Assembly (NCBI GenBank): GCA_026874595.1
Contig: CM049317.1
Coordinates: 61,097,118 to 61,161,117 of the forward strand
Direction of reading: 5' to 3'
DNA from: Sipunculus nudus
Lineage: Eukaryota; Annelida; Sipuncula; Golfingiida; Sipunculidae
DNA length: 64,000 bases
Shown one piece after another: positions 45,001 through 57,100 of this stretch. A program made the translations under genes and the position numbers. Below the pieces are notes generated by a model. The model saw only the letters and a list, made by a program, of their open reading frames with translations. It did no database searches and was not told the DNA's origin. How positions within the stretch are numbered: position 1 is the first letter of the stretch; each line of letters starts with the position of its first letter.

Positions 45001-48000
45001 TTACGGATTTTGATGATATTTTGTTGAGGTGAAAGATTTTTTTCCACGGAGGAATAGGATTCATGGTTATTTGGCCATTTATATTCCTTGGGTTTACGTA
45101 ACACAGACCAAAGGTGTGCCATGATCACGGTAAAATCTTTGTGATCCAGAATGTTGGTGGAGGTGTGTGGTCGCTGGTTGATTTCTAGTTTACACCTTTA
45201 TTCTTCGACAAGTCTTTGTACCTTCAAGCCTAAAATAATATAAATTTAATTTTATTAAATTTAGTTTTTACTTTTAGGTATTTGAAGCTTTCTTACTTCG
45301 TATTTCACAAATGTAAGAAAGTCCTTCCTGTGGACAGGGACGATAGTCGTGCTGGGCCAGTGTCAGATCCAGGATCCCACAAGAATACCCAAGCTGCTGT
45401 CCAATGTGACTCAGACGCGCATCTGAAACAGCAAGTGGCCATAAGTTAAGTGACGATAATGTCACGAATGTTGTAAATTGTAGGTTCCATAAAGCCTGAC
45501 TTAACCAAGTAAAATTGATAGCATATGTTATTTGCACAAACCTCAAATAGCTTATATTGCAAATATAAGATATAACACTTACTTATTCCATGAAGTGGAC
45601 ATTAGTTTTACGCCTTTTAAGTTATGTCCACTTGATTACAAAGTTCGAGGCGATATCTTGAGACGATAATATGCTGCACTTAAGAGCTTTTCAAATCTAT
45701 GCGCATCCTTATATTAAAGCTGTTGGATGATTTTGTACCTTTTTCTGATGATTACAATGATCTTAACAGATATTTGTTTGTTTTATTTTTTACCTTCTAG
45801 ATGTCACCATATTTGAGGCCTGCAGGGATAACTTAAGCATGGGCCGATTTGAAGGCATTTTTGAAAATTTCTAGCATGGACGATAAAAAGCCCTGCTTGC
45901 TTTGCAGCCTCCGATATAATATGGAAGCTTTAGCCATAATTTGAGTTTGGATTTGTGTCTGGCCAAAGCCATTTCATGTCGTTGATATTTTGAATCTCAA
46001 GAATATTTGTTTAGAGTGACAAACCGATTATTCGAGATCCTGCAATATTGAAGTCGATATGTTACGATATATTTCTGGGATTCATTTCTCACAGATTTTT
46101 TAAAAACTTTTTTTCGAACTCTGTAGAATGTGTCATTTTTAAATCTTGGTTCGGATGTGTAGGTTTTATTTCTATGTGTTGTGTAGGTTTCAATTTAGGA
46201 AAGGAAATCTTCTTGCTTCATTAAAGTATCTTTATTTAAAATTATCTGCGTACGATTAAAGTACCTTAAAGATGTATAATAAAGATAATTACATTGATTA
46301 TTTATAACTATATACATGTATACATATTTACCCGCTTCAGCCCCATTTACCCACAGATATTTCTTAAGATCAGTTCGTCTGAGAGCCAACCAGACCTCGG
46401 TTATTTTATTGTTGATCATGTAAAGCCGCAGGGCGAGCAGTTCCTCGTGACCTCTGTACCCGGGTAGAACATCACCAGTTTTTGAGCACTCGTCACTTGA
46501 CGATTCCCAAGAAGATTTAGCGTGAGCAGGTATGGTGAAAAATTCCTGATACGCTGGGAAAGGAAAGACAATTAAAAAATTACACCCGGGAGAAACTTTA
46601 AAAGGCTGTTTGCAACATGATTAATTATGTCTTCATGTGTCACACATAACATGCACAAATTGGCCAATGCAAAAGAGCAAGGGACAGAAATATTCGCACA
46701 TAAGAAGCGGGAATGGTATAAAAATAAGAGGTAAAGGCAGTAGGATGTAGACTTCAACAAACTCATGAGGAGCTTGACAATTTAAAAGGCAATGACGCTA
46801 GCTGATCTGTTGAAGCCTTGACGATTACTCACCGGATAATTTTTGAAAATATTTTTCTTTTGGATATAACATAAAAATTCTTCGCCTTGTATCCATGGTC
46901 ATCTGAAAATCACAACCACGTGCTTCTGCCAACGAACACAAGGAGGTTCAAACGGTCACTCGCTAGGGGCCGGTTTCCAAGGTGAAGTGTGGTTAATCAT
47001 TCCTCTATTGAAGTTTGCATCATTAGATCCCTCCAGCCATTGGTTATAATTTTTGACCTTTCCTTCTTGTCCAAAGTTCTTTAAATAATCGTCACTCATC
47101 ATTTGAGAAGGTACTCGGATGACATTTCCATATAGCTTATCGAGTTACAATGTTGTCGTAACAGCATTTTAAAATGTCCAGTGACCCCTCCCCTAGTACC
47201 CACGAAGAAGAGTGAACTATGTGTGTTTAAAATTGTATATTGGATGAAAAGGAGCAAGTTTAATACCAGGACAACGCAGTAGAGATCTTGATGACCTGTG
47301 AATAAGGATGCCTTTTATTGGCTTTCATCCTAGACATAATAGGTAATTAATCAAGGTCACAAGCTAGGAATCTTGATTTTGTGTTTGATCACACCATGCA
47401 ATTTTGATAAAGAATTTCAACAGCATATGCTGTTTTTTCCACCTAAAATTTTTGAAATGTAGATTAACGTTCATTGGTGATAAAATAGAATTTTTTTGGT
47501 TCCATAACATCAAAAGCAGCCTACTACTACGATCATAGATGTTGATATTTTAGACTTCATCTCGGCCAGAAATCTTGGTGTGATTGTATTACAATGATGT
47601 AACATCGGCGCTGTGTGAGGCCTCCGGCTTCCATACACATGATATTGGGTGCAACCGTCGATATCTCTCCTTCTGTAACAACATAATCTACGCCAATTAA
47701 ACTTCCCCGCTAAACTTTTATACATCTATTCTTCTTGTTTTGCGATAACTCCATCATCCTTTCACATGAGTAAGTCCAAAAATGATGCAGTATGAATCAT
47801 CGCCAAACCTAGGAAGGGGTTTTATGTAAATCCTAAGATCACCTCATTGGCTGCCGAATAACAGTGTATTGAACACACAAATCACCTCCTCACATTGAAG
47901 GGTTTACATGGTCTGGCTCCATTTTACCTCTCAGAGCTCCTGATCATACACTAAATCCACGCACTCTCAGGAACATTATTCAAAGAACCACGAATTCATG

Positions 48001-49636
48001 CACAATATATTGGAACTACAGCATTCTCGTTTGGCATCCCTCAACGTTGGAACAACGCCTCGCAAACTATCTGTAATTCCACTGATATTCAACAGTTCGA
48101 AAGGTCCTTTAAATGGTTTCTCTTTGGTTGAGGCATTTGAACAATGACAGCGCTTGTGTGTGTAATCGTGTTAATATTCTTTCACGTGCAATGATACAGT
48201 GGCCAGACATAAATATATTTAACGGAACAGCACGTAGTACCCGCGATAATCTAAAACAGGTTTATGTATTCACACGTATCCATTGGATTACAAAAGTAAT
48301 TACCCTTGGAAACGAACATAATCCGTATAATGCCAAACACTTCTTGCATCATGTGAACAACAGATATGTAGAGACGGACAAACAGACAGGCAGCTTATTA
48401 GGAATGGTTAGACCTCATTCTGTGTAAATTTGAAAAGGTTTGAAATATCACAATGATATCAGAAAAAATAGGGCGAACGCACTTAAATGTTGATTTTGAT
48501 ACTTTACACACATCTGGTGACGTCATCATCATAGTCCATATACTGGGATTGGAATTTGAAGATATCAAATTCGAGATATTCTCGAAAGGAAATTATCGTG
48601 AAAATAAAATCGTCCTGAGTTAGATGCCTAACCTACAGTATATAGGCGAACTTTCATATTGTACAGCCTCATCAGCAGACATCTGATGTAAGTTATCCCT
48701 TCATGCAGATTCGCAGGTCGAAGACGGACAATGTAAAATTACGACAAATTGTACGTAGTTCTTAATCAAAGAAGTAAACTACAGTGTAGCATCGAATTTC
48801 CGTATCTTTTTTTTTCTAAAAAAACTTTCTCCGAAATTAAAAAATGAGGATACGAAATTTACCAATATTAACCGAAATGTAGAAAATGCGACATTCTTGT
48901 AGTTATAACTGGCTTAGTATGCGTGTTGAAAAAATGGTATACCTTGCATATCCGTATCTCAAATATCAGAACAAATTTTATGTCCCCTAATTACTTCGGA
49001 TATCCGAGGCGCCACTGTATATCAGACTATATTTTAGTCACCATTAATGGAGAAGAAATTCCCTCTCATTCTATGTTACCTAAGATCATTGTCAAATATT
49101 CATAAATAGTCATGAATATACTGTGTTGGTAACTGCATTGTGAAATTTAGCATTAATACACTGGCGAAACATCGAAAAAATGAAAGTCGTGAAAAATCAA
49201 CCTCGCGAGTATAAAACCCACTAAAGTATATATTATAAATCTAAAGGTTTCTATATTAATGGTAGAAATACATACTCGTGAAGCATGAACTGGAAAACTC
49301 GAATTAAATGGGCCATTATTCCTCGTTGACAGCCCAAACAATTTCGTAATAACAAACCTTTGAACCGTAAACCATAGGTCTATGTATTCTGATACCAGTT
49401 CCTGTGTATGAGTCGTATACCTGTGAGTATCTATATATAAACCATTTTCTTCTCCACATTGCACAGTGAATACTGTCTCCTATTTCAAGACGTTCCTAAA
49501 AAGGCCGCCATAATGGCCGTATTTGCGGCCGCTCACTCTTCAATATTTACGTTTACATACCAGGCGTTTCTTGTGTCACAGGCCTTTACACCTTCTTCAT
49601 ACATGTTGTGTGTGTATATATATATGTATATATATA

Positions 49637-49681
<45 letters not shown>

Positions 49682-50323
49682 AAATATAGCACCTCTACGA
49701 TATTAAAAAGGTATTATGACACATATCTGGATACATGTACTTCAGTTATAAAATTTGTTTATACATATATTAAAATAGATTAAAGATGTTCTTCCGTTAT
49801 ACACAATTAATATTATACACGTGAGCTACTCTCCCGGCATCAACCAACGTCAGAAGATAAACCATCGGGCAATTAAAGGGGTATGCATAACTTTGCTTTT
49901 ATATCAAACGGACAGGTATCCTTTATATAACATGCTCTATCCGAATCTAACGTTCTAGTGTTTTGTGTGGCAAGAGAAAGGCGAAGCATATTACGAGAGA
50001 TTATATCGAGGAAATATTATCCTACAATATCTTCTGAATTCGTCATTCAAAATATCTGTAGTCTGTGTGTTCATCTGTCTGCTATATGGGAACCTATTGT
50101 GGAAGATGGTATTATTATGTATGTCATTCTGCATACAAAAATAATTGAAAAATTCGCTCTATGGGGTTTCTTTACTATGTCACATTTATTACTCTCGTGC
50201 TCATATTAAATGAATGAGATTTAATATTGGTAGTTCTCTGAAAATAACTGGTTACAGCTCACCTGAGGACCAGCAAGGTGTCCATATCAGGATGCCCAAC
50301 CAAGCTCTGAAGCATGTTTGCAT
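40970..50323 (-). CDS. gene B: two-CTLD type I membrane receptor
   Basis: Join on the - strand is 50,323-50,263, 46,553-46,332, 45,422-45,297, 43,178-42,918, 42,304-42,167, 41,729-41,625 and 41,097-40,970, giving 346 residues. Exon lengths match gene A except the last. All splice sites are kept, with phase 1 throughout. CTLD1 (21-136) and CTLD2 (137-269) show the same hallmarks, including GEPRD and no WND. The stalk has NRT, NYS and NIT sites, the membrane helix is 315-334 with Gln331, and the tail WQYHKVILLF is short. By-eye identity to gene A per exon is about 77% (CTLD1a), 93% (CTLD1b), 87% (CTLD2a) and 80% (CTLD2b). Open frames despite this divergence argue that both genes are functional. 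Ligand unknown. Confidence 0.8.
41625..41729 (-). CDS. gene B exon 7: stalk
   Basis: 105 bp, acceptor CACATAG|GG and donor AACG|GTAAGT. Thr/Ser/Asn-rich (TDPYEITDANYSS). Confidence 0.7.
41990..42060. repeat. (GA)n microsatellite
   Basis: About 70 bp with one interruption, orthologous to 19,790-19,832. Confidence 0.95.
42167..42304 (-). CDS. gene B exon 6: CTLD2 second half
   Basis: 138 bp, acceptor TATGGTTCAG|AC and donor AATA|GTAAGT. Encodes LWAAGEPRDNHNCSVL ... NTVVCVN. Confidence 0.8.
42918..43178 (-). CDS. gene B exon 5: CTLD2 first half
   Basis: 261 bp, acceptor CTATTTCAG|AT and donor ACAG|GTATGT. Encodes NCSDCVKTG, SCYIFFCAVANWYRARF, GGDLAVL and SAWIGLRREEW. Confidence 0.85.
43600..44470. 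repeat. B-specific degenerate tandem array, unit about 140-170 bp
   Basis: The anchor GACCTATATTCTGCGACCTA recurs at about 43,681, 43,849, 44,002, 44,157 and 44,297, with GAATCTTCTAAC and GGTTCTAGGCAAA blocks between. Five or six units. It lies in the intron between CTLD1 and CTLD2; gene A lacks it. Confidence 0.85.
45297..45422 (-). CDS. gene B exon 4: CTLD1 second half
   Basis: 126 bp, acceptor TGCTGTTTCAG|AT and donor CGAA|GTAAGA. Three replacement differences from gene A. Confidence 0.8.
46332..46553 (-). CDS. gene B exon 3: CTLD1 first half
   Basis: 222 bp, acceptor CTTTCCCAG|CG and donor GCGG|GTAAAT. Starts AYQEFFTIP; keeps LPGYRGHEELL, VWLALRRTD and LWVNGAEA. The most diverged exon between A and B. 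Confidence 0.8.
47450..48140 (+). pseudogene. CR1/L2-type LINE remnant in gene B intron 2
   Basis: Orthologous to the remnant in the 2.16-kb blocks but more complete at the 3' end, with FGIPQRWNNASQTIC and FERSFKWFLFG, the classic C-terminal tail of CR1/L2-type reverse transcriptase proteins. Many stops and frameshifts. Confidence 0.75.
48141..48781. other. gene B intron 2 stretch
   Basis: No exon. A 104-codon + strand frame at 48,113 follows the LINE end and has no recognised domain. Confidence 0.4.
48782..49017. mobile_element. B-specific pogo-like MITE (236 bp)
   Basis: Left end CAGTGTAGCATCGAATTTCC; right end reverse-complemented CAGTGGCGCCTCGGATATCC. Flanked by TA on both sides. Absent from unit A. 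Confidence 0.75.
49612..49680. repeat. (AT)n microsatellite
   Basis: About 68 bp, orthologous to 28,301-28,370. Confidence 0.95.
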
Positions 50324-50347
50324 GACGTCATAGGTGAAGAGTGGATC
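50263..50347 (-). CDS. gene B exon 2: signal peptide
   Basis: Acceptor ATTTTGCAG|GA at 50,347; ATG at 50,321-50,323; donor TCAG|GTGAGC. Encodes MQTCFRAWLGILIWTPCWSS. Confidence 0.75.
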
Positions 50348-51132
50348 CTGCAAAATCCCCAAAACATGTTGAACTTGACATGCTATATATTGACCATGAG
50401 GGCAAAGTTCTGCTATTTCAGTTAACTAAGTAAACGATCGTAACCATGCCAACCACACAGAAGATAAGGGTATGATGGGATTAGCTACAGTCAAAATTTA
50501 ATCATATCTAATGAAGGCTAAATTCTTGTTATACTTCCATTCAAATAAGTAGACAATGGTGATTATTTAGCAGTTATGTATACATTACTCGAGTTCGGTC
50601 TTTTTTAGATACTTCGGATTTTTAGACTGCTCTTTTTAGAGACTGGGACTTGGGTGGACTTGGATTCGAACTTGAAAAGACTCGACCATAGACTGCAGGG
50701 GTCTTGACACGGACTTACACTCGAATTCGGATGTTGTGGGCTCGACTACAACACTGTCATTTAAACGTAGGGTATTTTTCATAAAGGGTGAGTGAGCTAA
50801 GAATGCTGTTTTGCTGTCAGGAAAGCATATATCTAAATAAAACTAGCATGAGAAAAAATAAGTCTCTAGTCATGCATAGGAAAACCAATAGACATCAGTT
50901 TGTCTCTCATGATTTAATGTGCATCTTTAACATTTTACACGAATGACCCATATTTTACAACAGGGGGTTTGTATACCAGGTACTGTATATGGAGGAATCC
51001 CTGCTCTTCTCGCCCACTTTAATTTCCACATGTCACGGCCAAATGAAATCGAAATTAAGTGATACAAAAGTTTCATGGTAACTTTTGGAGCTCTGTCTGA
51101 CAATCTTAAAGCGGTATTTCCCCTTCACTTAC

Positions 51133-51205
51133 CGAAATCGAAAGGTATGTCAGCAGTTCTTCCTGGTCACGCTTATTGGATCACGTGATGAGGTGAGGTA
51201 TCAAA
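51133..51205 (-). other. gene B exon 1: noncoding 5'UTR exon
   Basis: Donor TTTCG|GTAAGTG at 51,132/51,133, conserved with gene A. The 5' limit is a guess. Confidence 0.5.
51180..51189. promoter_or_regulatory. palindromic E-box ATCACGTGAT (gene B)
   Basis: Same 10-bp palindrome in the same position as gene A. Confidence 0.4.
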
Positions 51206-51637
51206 GACCCACTGAATCTAAAGGATTCAATGTGCATTTGATTTGTGAAGTGTGAATTCATTATTTACACTCGTCCCATGGTTTATAACATTATAGGGAG
51301 GAAGTTTTGGCTTATGTGAAACTGCCCATCATTTTGGTATATTATATATTTTTTACAAAAAGACTGGCCCATATTACCTCAGAGGGAGGAAGGTTGGGTT
51401 ATGTAGTGATATATGTTGTGTACATGCGTACAGACAGTGGTACTTTGAAACCTGAAACCTGGCCAAATAGGTTGGAATAAATTGCACTCGGTCACTGAAA
51501 GTGATCTAACGTAGCAATTACGCCAGGTGTGTGGCATGTTAATGATCAATGTACATGCCGCACCGTTTTGCTTACATGACAAACGCTACAAAGCAGTGAA
51601 GGATGTATAAATAGGTTTTCCGCACGCACACATACAC

Positions 51638-51682
<45 letters not shown>

Positions 51683-52609
51683 TACATAACCACATAGACA
51701 CGCACACACAGACCCGCGCGCACACCCCTACTCACACACAGGTATACACCATACACAGAGCAAGTCGATCAATCAATCGGTCAATTAATCAATTCATCAA
51801 TCAATAAATCCCCCAGTCTTATATCTAATGCTTTACAATTTATAAAATGACATATTTTTTAGTAATTAAGTCATGGACCGGCAAAGGCAAGACTTTCGAA
51901 GTCGGTGATAAAGGAATGAACTTACACAGACGTACGTTTTATACTCTGTGACTGTTTAACTTGTGTGACACGAACATTGATATTGTTTATGCTGGCCAAT
52001 TAAGATAGCGTACTTGCTAGATTCTTTGGTATGTGTCTACATTATAATTACGAGACCGATAAACCTGTAATGTAAATCGTCCATGTGCAACTCCAGGGTG
52101 ACCTTATCAATATAAATTGATGAAAATTGACACGAGGTACACGCACCTGTTTCCTACCATATTGTTAGTTTTTGTTACAAATGATACATTGCACACTAAC
52201 GAAACAAAGCTCTGACCTAGAAAAAAAAGTAACTATTATATGAATCACCTAAAAAATTGTTTGTCTTTAGACCCCTCATCCTTGATACATTCCAAAAAGA
52301 GTTCCAGATTTCCCCAGCAGATGTCCTTGCTAGTAGCAGTTTTTCGCTCGGAGACTGATGTATCATTGTCACAAGGCAGTCGCGACACGTTTAAGTAAAT
52401 GGTCTTTATTTGGATATGGTTAGTAATATGGTTATTTGTGATTATAGAAAACATATTTTGATTATAGTTGGATAGATAAGCATGCAAATAGATAGAAAGT
52501 GGCGGAAGTGAGTTGCATATAACAAATCTGCCTATTCTATGACTTAACTCCATGAATTGTACAGATGATATAATGACTGAATTAAAGCCAGCTACATAAA
52601 CCTACCATA
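51206..52609. other. upstream flank of gene B
   Basis: (AT)n at 51,641-51,681 and (AATC)n near 51,770-51,810. No gene supported; the 102-codon - strand frame at 52,245 is not open in unit A. Confidence 0.5.
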
Positions 52610-53036
52610 TGTGTAGAATTTATGTGATTTCTGGCTATCTCTAATGAGCTAAATGTAATTCCTGACAAGAAAGGTTCTTATAACTCCTCTTTGTATAATG
52701 TATAACCTTTTTTTATCTTCAAACTGTCATTCATGGTACATGAATCAAGGATGACTGAAGGTGGTTCCTGCATAAACGAGGACATTGAAAGATCACTAGT
52801 TGCATAATACTATTTTCAAAATTCTGATTCGTTTGACTTGCCGCCATATATCCTTGAATATGTTGAGATTATTTTGGCGTTCCTAAACATGTTCTAAACA
52901 CGAGGACATTGAACGATCACTAGTTGCATAATACTATTTTCAAAATTCTGATTCGTTTAGATATCCTTCTAGAATGTGTTTTGATTATTTTGGCGTTCCT
53001 AAACATGTTTTAAACACGTGGATATAAACTAAACGA
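52610..53036 (+). repeat. R sequence, copy 3, with internal duplication
   Basis: Homologous to 11,958-12,315 and 31,030-31,260. A segment of about 115 bp (GAGGACATTGAA..GATCACTAGTTGC to CATGTTCTAAACACG) is repeated in tandem at about 52,778-52,902 and 52,901-53,018. Confidence 0.65.
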
Positions 53037-55883
53037 ATGGCTTGTGTATCGTGTAATCGACGTTTTCTGGCCTATTTTCATACAACTTTCAAGTGATTAT
53101 CTGTAGCCAATGGACGTCAGACATTGGAATAGGTAACTAAAATGAGTACAACATGACATATATACATTTTCTTGTACCGTGTAATTTCTGTTACCCCCTA
53201 GCAAAACTAAACTTGAAAGGGCTAGTTTCTTTATTTTCCACCTACGAAGTCTTCCTGATATCAGCGAATTTTGAGTAAACATATCTCACAGAACTGTATG
53301 AAAAGCTTGATATGCATGCAAAAATCTTATGATCATGCCCTTGTCACGAGTGTTTGCTTAACATATATAAGTATACCTGGTTTCATTAATAATAAAAGTG
53401 GGTTATCTGGAGGTGCAGTGTCTGCAAAAGGTTATGTTTATATACGATTAATCACAGGCATATTATCAAAGCATTAATTTATTAAAAATTGCATACCATT
53501 TATAAAGAGAAATGATCATGCCAAATGATTATTCAACATTAGCTTATGCCGTTTCATGGTCGTGTTGCTTGTTGCACTTAACACATTGATCACAGGACAC
53601 GATACAGCATCAAAGGCTATGCAACTGGTAATACATTAATAATATATTTTATAATGATATATTTAATAATATATTTTATAATAGACGCTGATACCACTCG
53701 GCTGTTGTAACGCAACATCTCCCGGGTCACCCCTTTGAAATGTCCATGTTTTTGTCATGTAGTATCGGGAACAATGTCGTGCGCATTAAGGGGGGTCATT
53801 TCCATATATACCCGATAAAACCGGAGGAATTTGTCATTATTTTGCAAAGGGGTTATCTCAGCGCCATCTATCGGAAACTTCGCCAGTTCTGTTTAAGATG
53901 TTGACCAATTACAAGCAGGTTATGTTGATGCTCAGAATACGCTCTACATTCTTTTCAAACTGTAGTGATCATGTATTTGTCAAATGGTAAGCGACAGTGC
54001 ATAACTCTTAAAGGGACATTATTAGGAGCAATATTATGCCTATTCTTTTACACTATCAAGGCTGCGTGACCGGGGGTCCGATTGTAGGCCGCAACATGCG
54101 GTGTTTTAGCCAGCGGGAACTTGAATTTTTTTTTTTGGCCAAGTGAGTAAGGGCATCACCTGATAGGCAGATGTTGTGGCTCCGCGATGAACACAAGTCT
54201 AAGCGCTGTGTTTATGTTGACACCTGTGATGGCGCCCAGTCCACTGTTTTAACACTCGTTTACAAGAGTCAGCTAACGGTTATAAGACAGTGTTTTTGGC
54301 AGGTACAAATTTAAAGGGAATAAACCATTTTTCGTGTTAATTCAACATGCATTAAAGGTGATTGGGCCGCTTTACTGCCTTAAAGCGTTTTGTCACTCGA
54401 TGTGGCGTATACAACCTAAGGAAGGCTTAGCTAAAGAGGATTATGTTGGCACTCGAGCAGTACCCGGCATTGGATAAGTCTCTTGATATTTGGCTCTAAA
54501 TGGTATCAGAAGGATATGGTCTGTACCTTCCGTTCGCGCACAAAAATGACATTTTTAGTCTTTCAATACTGATAATTTGATACCGAGCAAACCTCAAAAC
54601 AAGACGACTTGTCTTTCATAAAAGGGGCCACGACCGACAGGCACACTTACCACGGGACTTTTACACAGGAGAAAACTAAACCTTTTTGGTTTAATCGATC
54701 AAGTTTGATATGTTATGACATGTTTTATTTATCTCATTTGAGAATGGGTATTAATCGACTATTTTATATAACATCAGTGCAAACGCAGTTACCAGCAACA
54801 CATTCAATAGGAAATTGAACACCAGAAAAAACAATCTACATGAGTATCCTCGATAGACCAAAGGTTGAGCACAATCAATTAAACTTGGAAGTACGCTCTG
54901 TTCAGGTAAAGACCAGACCTCTCTTTTGGAGACCTGTGCAAGTGCGACGATTTGTACCTCATACGTACTTCCTGTGCATGACACGCGCTCGGGCGAAAAC
55001 TTAATTGTTGCATTTATTCTCAGTGGCGACTATAAATAATTACTTATTGTAAACCACTCACCCTTTTACAAGATATTAGACTTGAGTTTTCTCATCATGT
55101 CTCAGGCTTAAATGTTGACTAGTCACGAAGTGGGAGGCACTACTGTTTCAATCAATCATCTACAGATATAATCAATAAACAAATAGCACTTACCACCATC
55201 AGGTGTAATTTAACGCAAGTGTTGTACTTTGGTGTTAAGTAGTGTTTTTGTGCAGTTTTACGGCAGACATTGTACCCAGTCAGGTATAATTTATCTCAAG
55301 TGATTGGGTATACAGTGTGTGTGTGTGTATGTGTGTGTGTGATAAAAGCATAGTTACACTTTTCACTTGCCAGTCAAAAGGAAGCATATTTGATTTTTAC
55401 TGGGAATTCTTGTATAAAGTGATGTATATATATATTTATTTAAATATTATATACCTTTCTACACACACTAACACCAACAGACCCCTACCTACACATGCAC
55501 CATCACCACCCCACCCACCCCATACACACATATATAACTGTGGATGCATAAATATAAGTATGTGACAGGCCAAACTACGACTTGTACATGTATTCGTAGT
55601 GTTATAGTTTAGTTCCGTCAGTTGGAATCAGCCAGTACACACGTGATAGACCAAACCATCCGTTTGCAAAGACAGACCGAATAAAAAAAGACTAGATTGG
55701 ATATATCTAACAACATTGTTTTAAAACAATTCATGTAAATATCTATAAAACGTTGAAAAAATTTGTATAGAGCAAACAACAAGTGTGTTGAACCATCCGC
55801 GCTGCTCGTTCAGGACTTGACACATTGCTGATTTTAATGTTCAGGACATGGGGGTCAGCTATCTTACGCTTCGCATGTGCTCC
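53037..55883. other. unit B distal spacer
   Basis: Colinear with 31,261-34,100. Contains the candidate membrane frame at 54,751-54,900 and a (GT)n run at 55,314-55,342. No recognised gene. Confidence 0.5.
54751..54900 (-). other. candidate C-terminal membrane exon (unit B copy)
   Basis: After acceptor TTTACCTGAACAG the frame reads SVLPSLIDCAQPLVYRGYSC, then a hydrophobic run ending LLVTAFALMLYKIVD and a stop. See the unit A copy at 32,823. Confidence 0.25.
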
Positions 55884-55887
55884 TTAA

Positions 55888-56694
55888 GGGGGAACATGAC
55901 ACTTTAAACTACCAATGGAATTTCTTAGATAATTTGCACATGATATCTACAAGACATACTTTGTAAAATTATGAAATGAAATTTAGGGGTCAATGTGCTT
56001 ATTTTTGCAGTATATGAAGTTGAAAATTGACACTTGTGGTGGATTTTTATATGATATTATAACTAAGGGGGAAACAAAAATTACATATTTTAGAAAACTG
56101 ACCAATGTATTTTTCATAATATTCTGATTAAACATGCAGAATTAAATATTCATCTTATTTATAGACAAAAATGTGTATGTCAATGAGTAATTTTTAAAAT
56201 ATTAGGCCAAAATATGAAAATTTTGGACATTATTAGTTTAGAAAAACCCCCAAAGGTGGCGCTGGTGGTTGTGAGACAGAGAGCAAGTCCACACATAAAT
56301 GGCTTCTGGCGTCAGCAATATATGATCAGCTTTTAAGATGCCCATATAGAAAGAAATATAAATATCAACACTAAAAACCTATGGGTATAAACTAATTATC
56401 TCTTCAGAATTACACCATCAGTGTCACAATCATATGGTGATATTTATGCTCTTTTTTGTCATCTACTTGCAACTGTCAAAACTGACAGTTGACAACATAG
56501 CCGTTGGTATATTCCTGCAACTTGAGCCTCTTCTGGTGATATTATGATGAAAATTTCTTTGTATAACTTTGGTACTATTTAAAAAAATAATTAAATAAAG
56601 CTGTCACACTGAGCATTCCTACAATTATTGTTCATCGTAGTTACTTTTCTCAAATTATGCACCAGTAAAGTGTCATGTTCCCCCTTAAGCACGC
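55888..56694. mobile_element. TTAA-type MITE, 807 bp (piggyBac-like target)
   Basis: Exact inverted ends GGGGGAACATGACACTTTA at both sides, flanked by TTAA at 55,884-55,887 and 56,695-56,698. Unit A has one uninterrupted TTAA at the orthologous place (34,101-34,104), a clean empty site. TTAA duplication is the piggyBac hallmark, though the G-run terminus is not the usual CCC start. No transposase. A partial relative lies at 10,125-10,324. Confidence 0.85.
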
Positions 56695-56698
56695 TTTC

Positions 56699-57100
56699 GA
56701 TAGAATTTGGCGTGCCTGGGTGAGCTTCGTGTGGGCAATAAAGCATACATAAACAAGAACCGTTAAGCCTATTACATATCAACGAGAGCTAAAGGAGCCC
56801 ATAGCTGCCAAGTACTCACACTCCCGCATGGGGGATTAGAATAAAAAGACAGGTTCGTCTTGAAACCGAAATAGCAAAAAACTTAATTTCCTGAACCATT
56901 GGATCACACAAACTTAAATGTTGTGATTCCACAGTCCACAGACAAAACACCAGTGGCGTCATTTTATCTTCAAGGGTGGCCGGAGGAATCGCAGGCAGGG
57001 GAAGGTGTTCTAAGTTGAGAAAGTTTTTATAGACATTAGTCACTACTAGTCAATCTCGTATACATATATTTGCGTGTATATATATGTGCACCTGTTTTTC
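56699..57100. other. end of unit B
   Basis: Colinear with 34,105-34,520. A 75-codon - strand frame (56,816-57,043) is broken by TAG in unit A, so it is not called. Confidence 0.6.

Larger units (their letters stand above)
36877..57100 (+). repeat. segmental duplication unit B
   Basis: About 20.2 kb colinear with unit A. It begins abruptly inside the last exon of the QPD lectin and abuts the 310-330-bp array. Non-coding identity to A is visibly high but broken by many indels. Confidence 0.9.

Noticed and set aside
56816-57043. 75-codon - strand frame with a donor-like GTGAGTAC
   Set aside because: The unit A copy has an in-frame TAG, and no adjoining exon was found.
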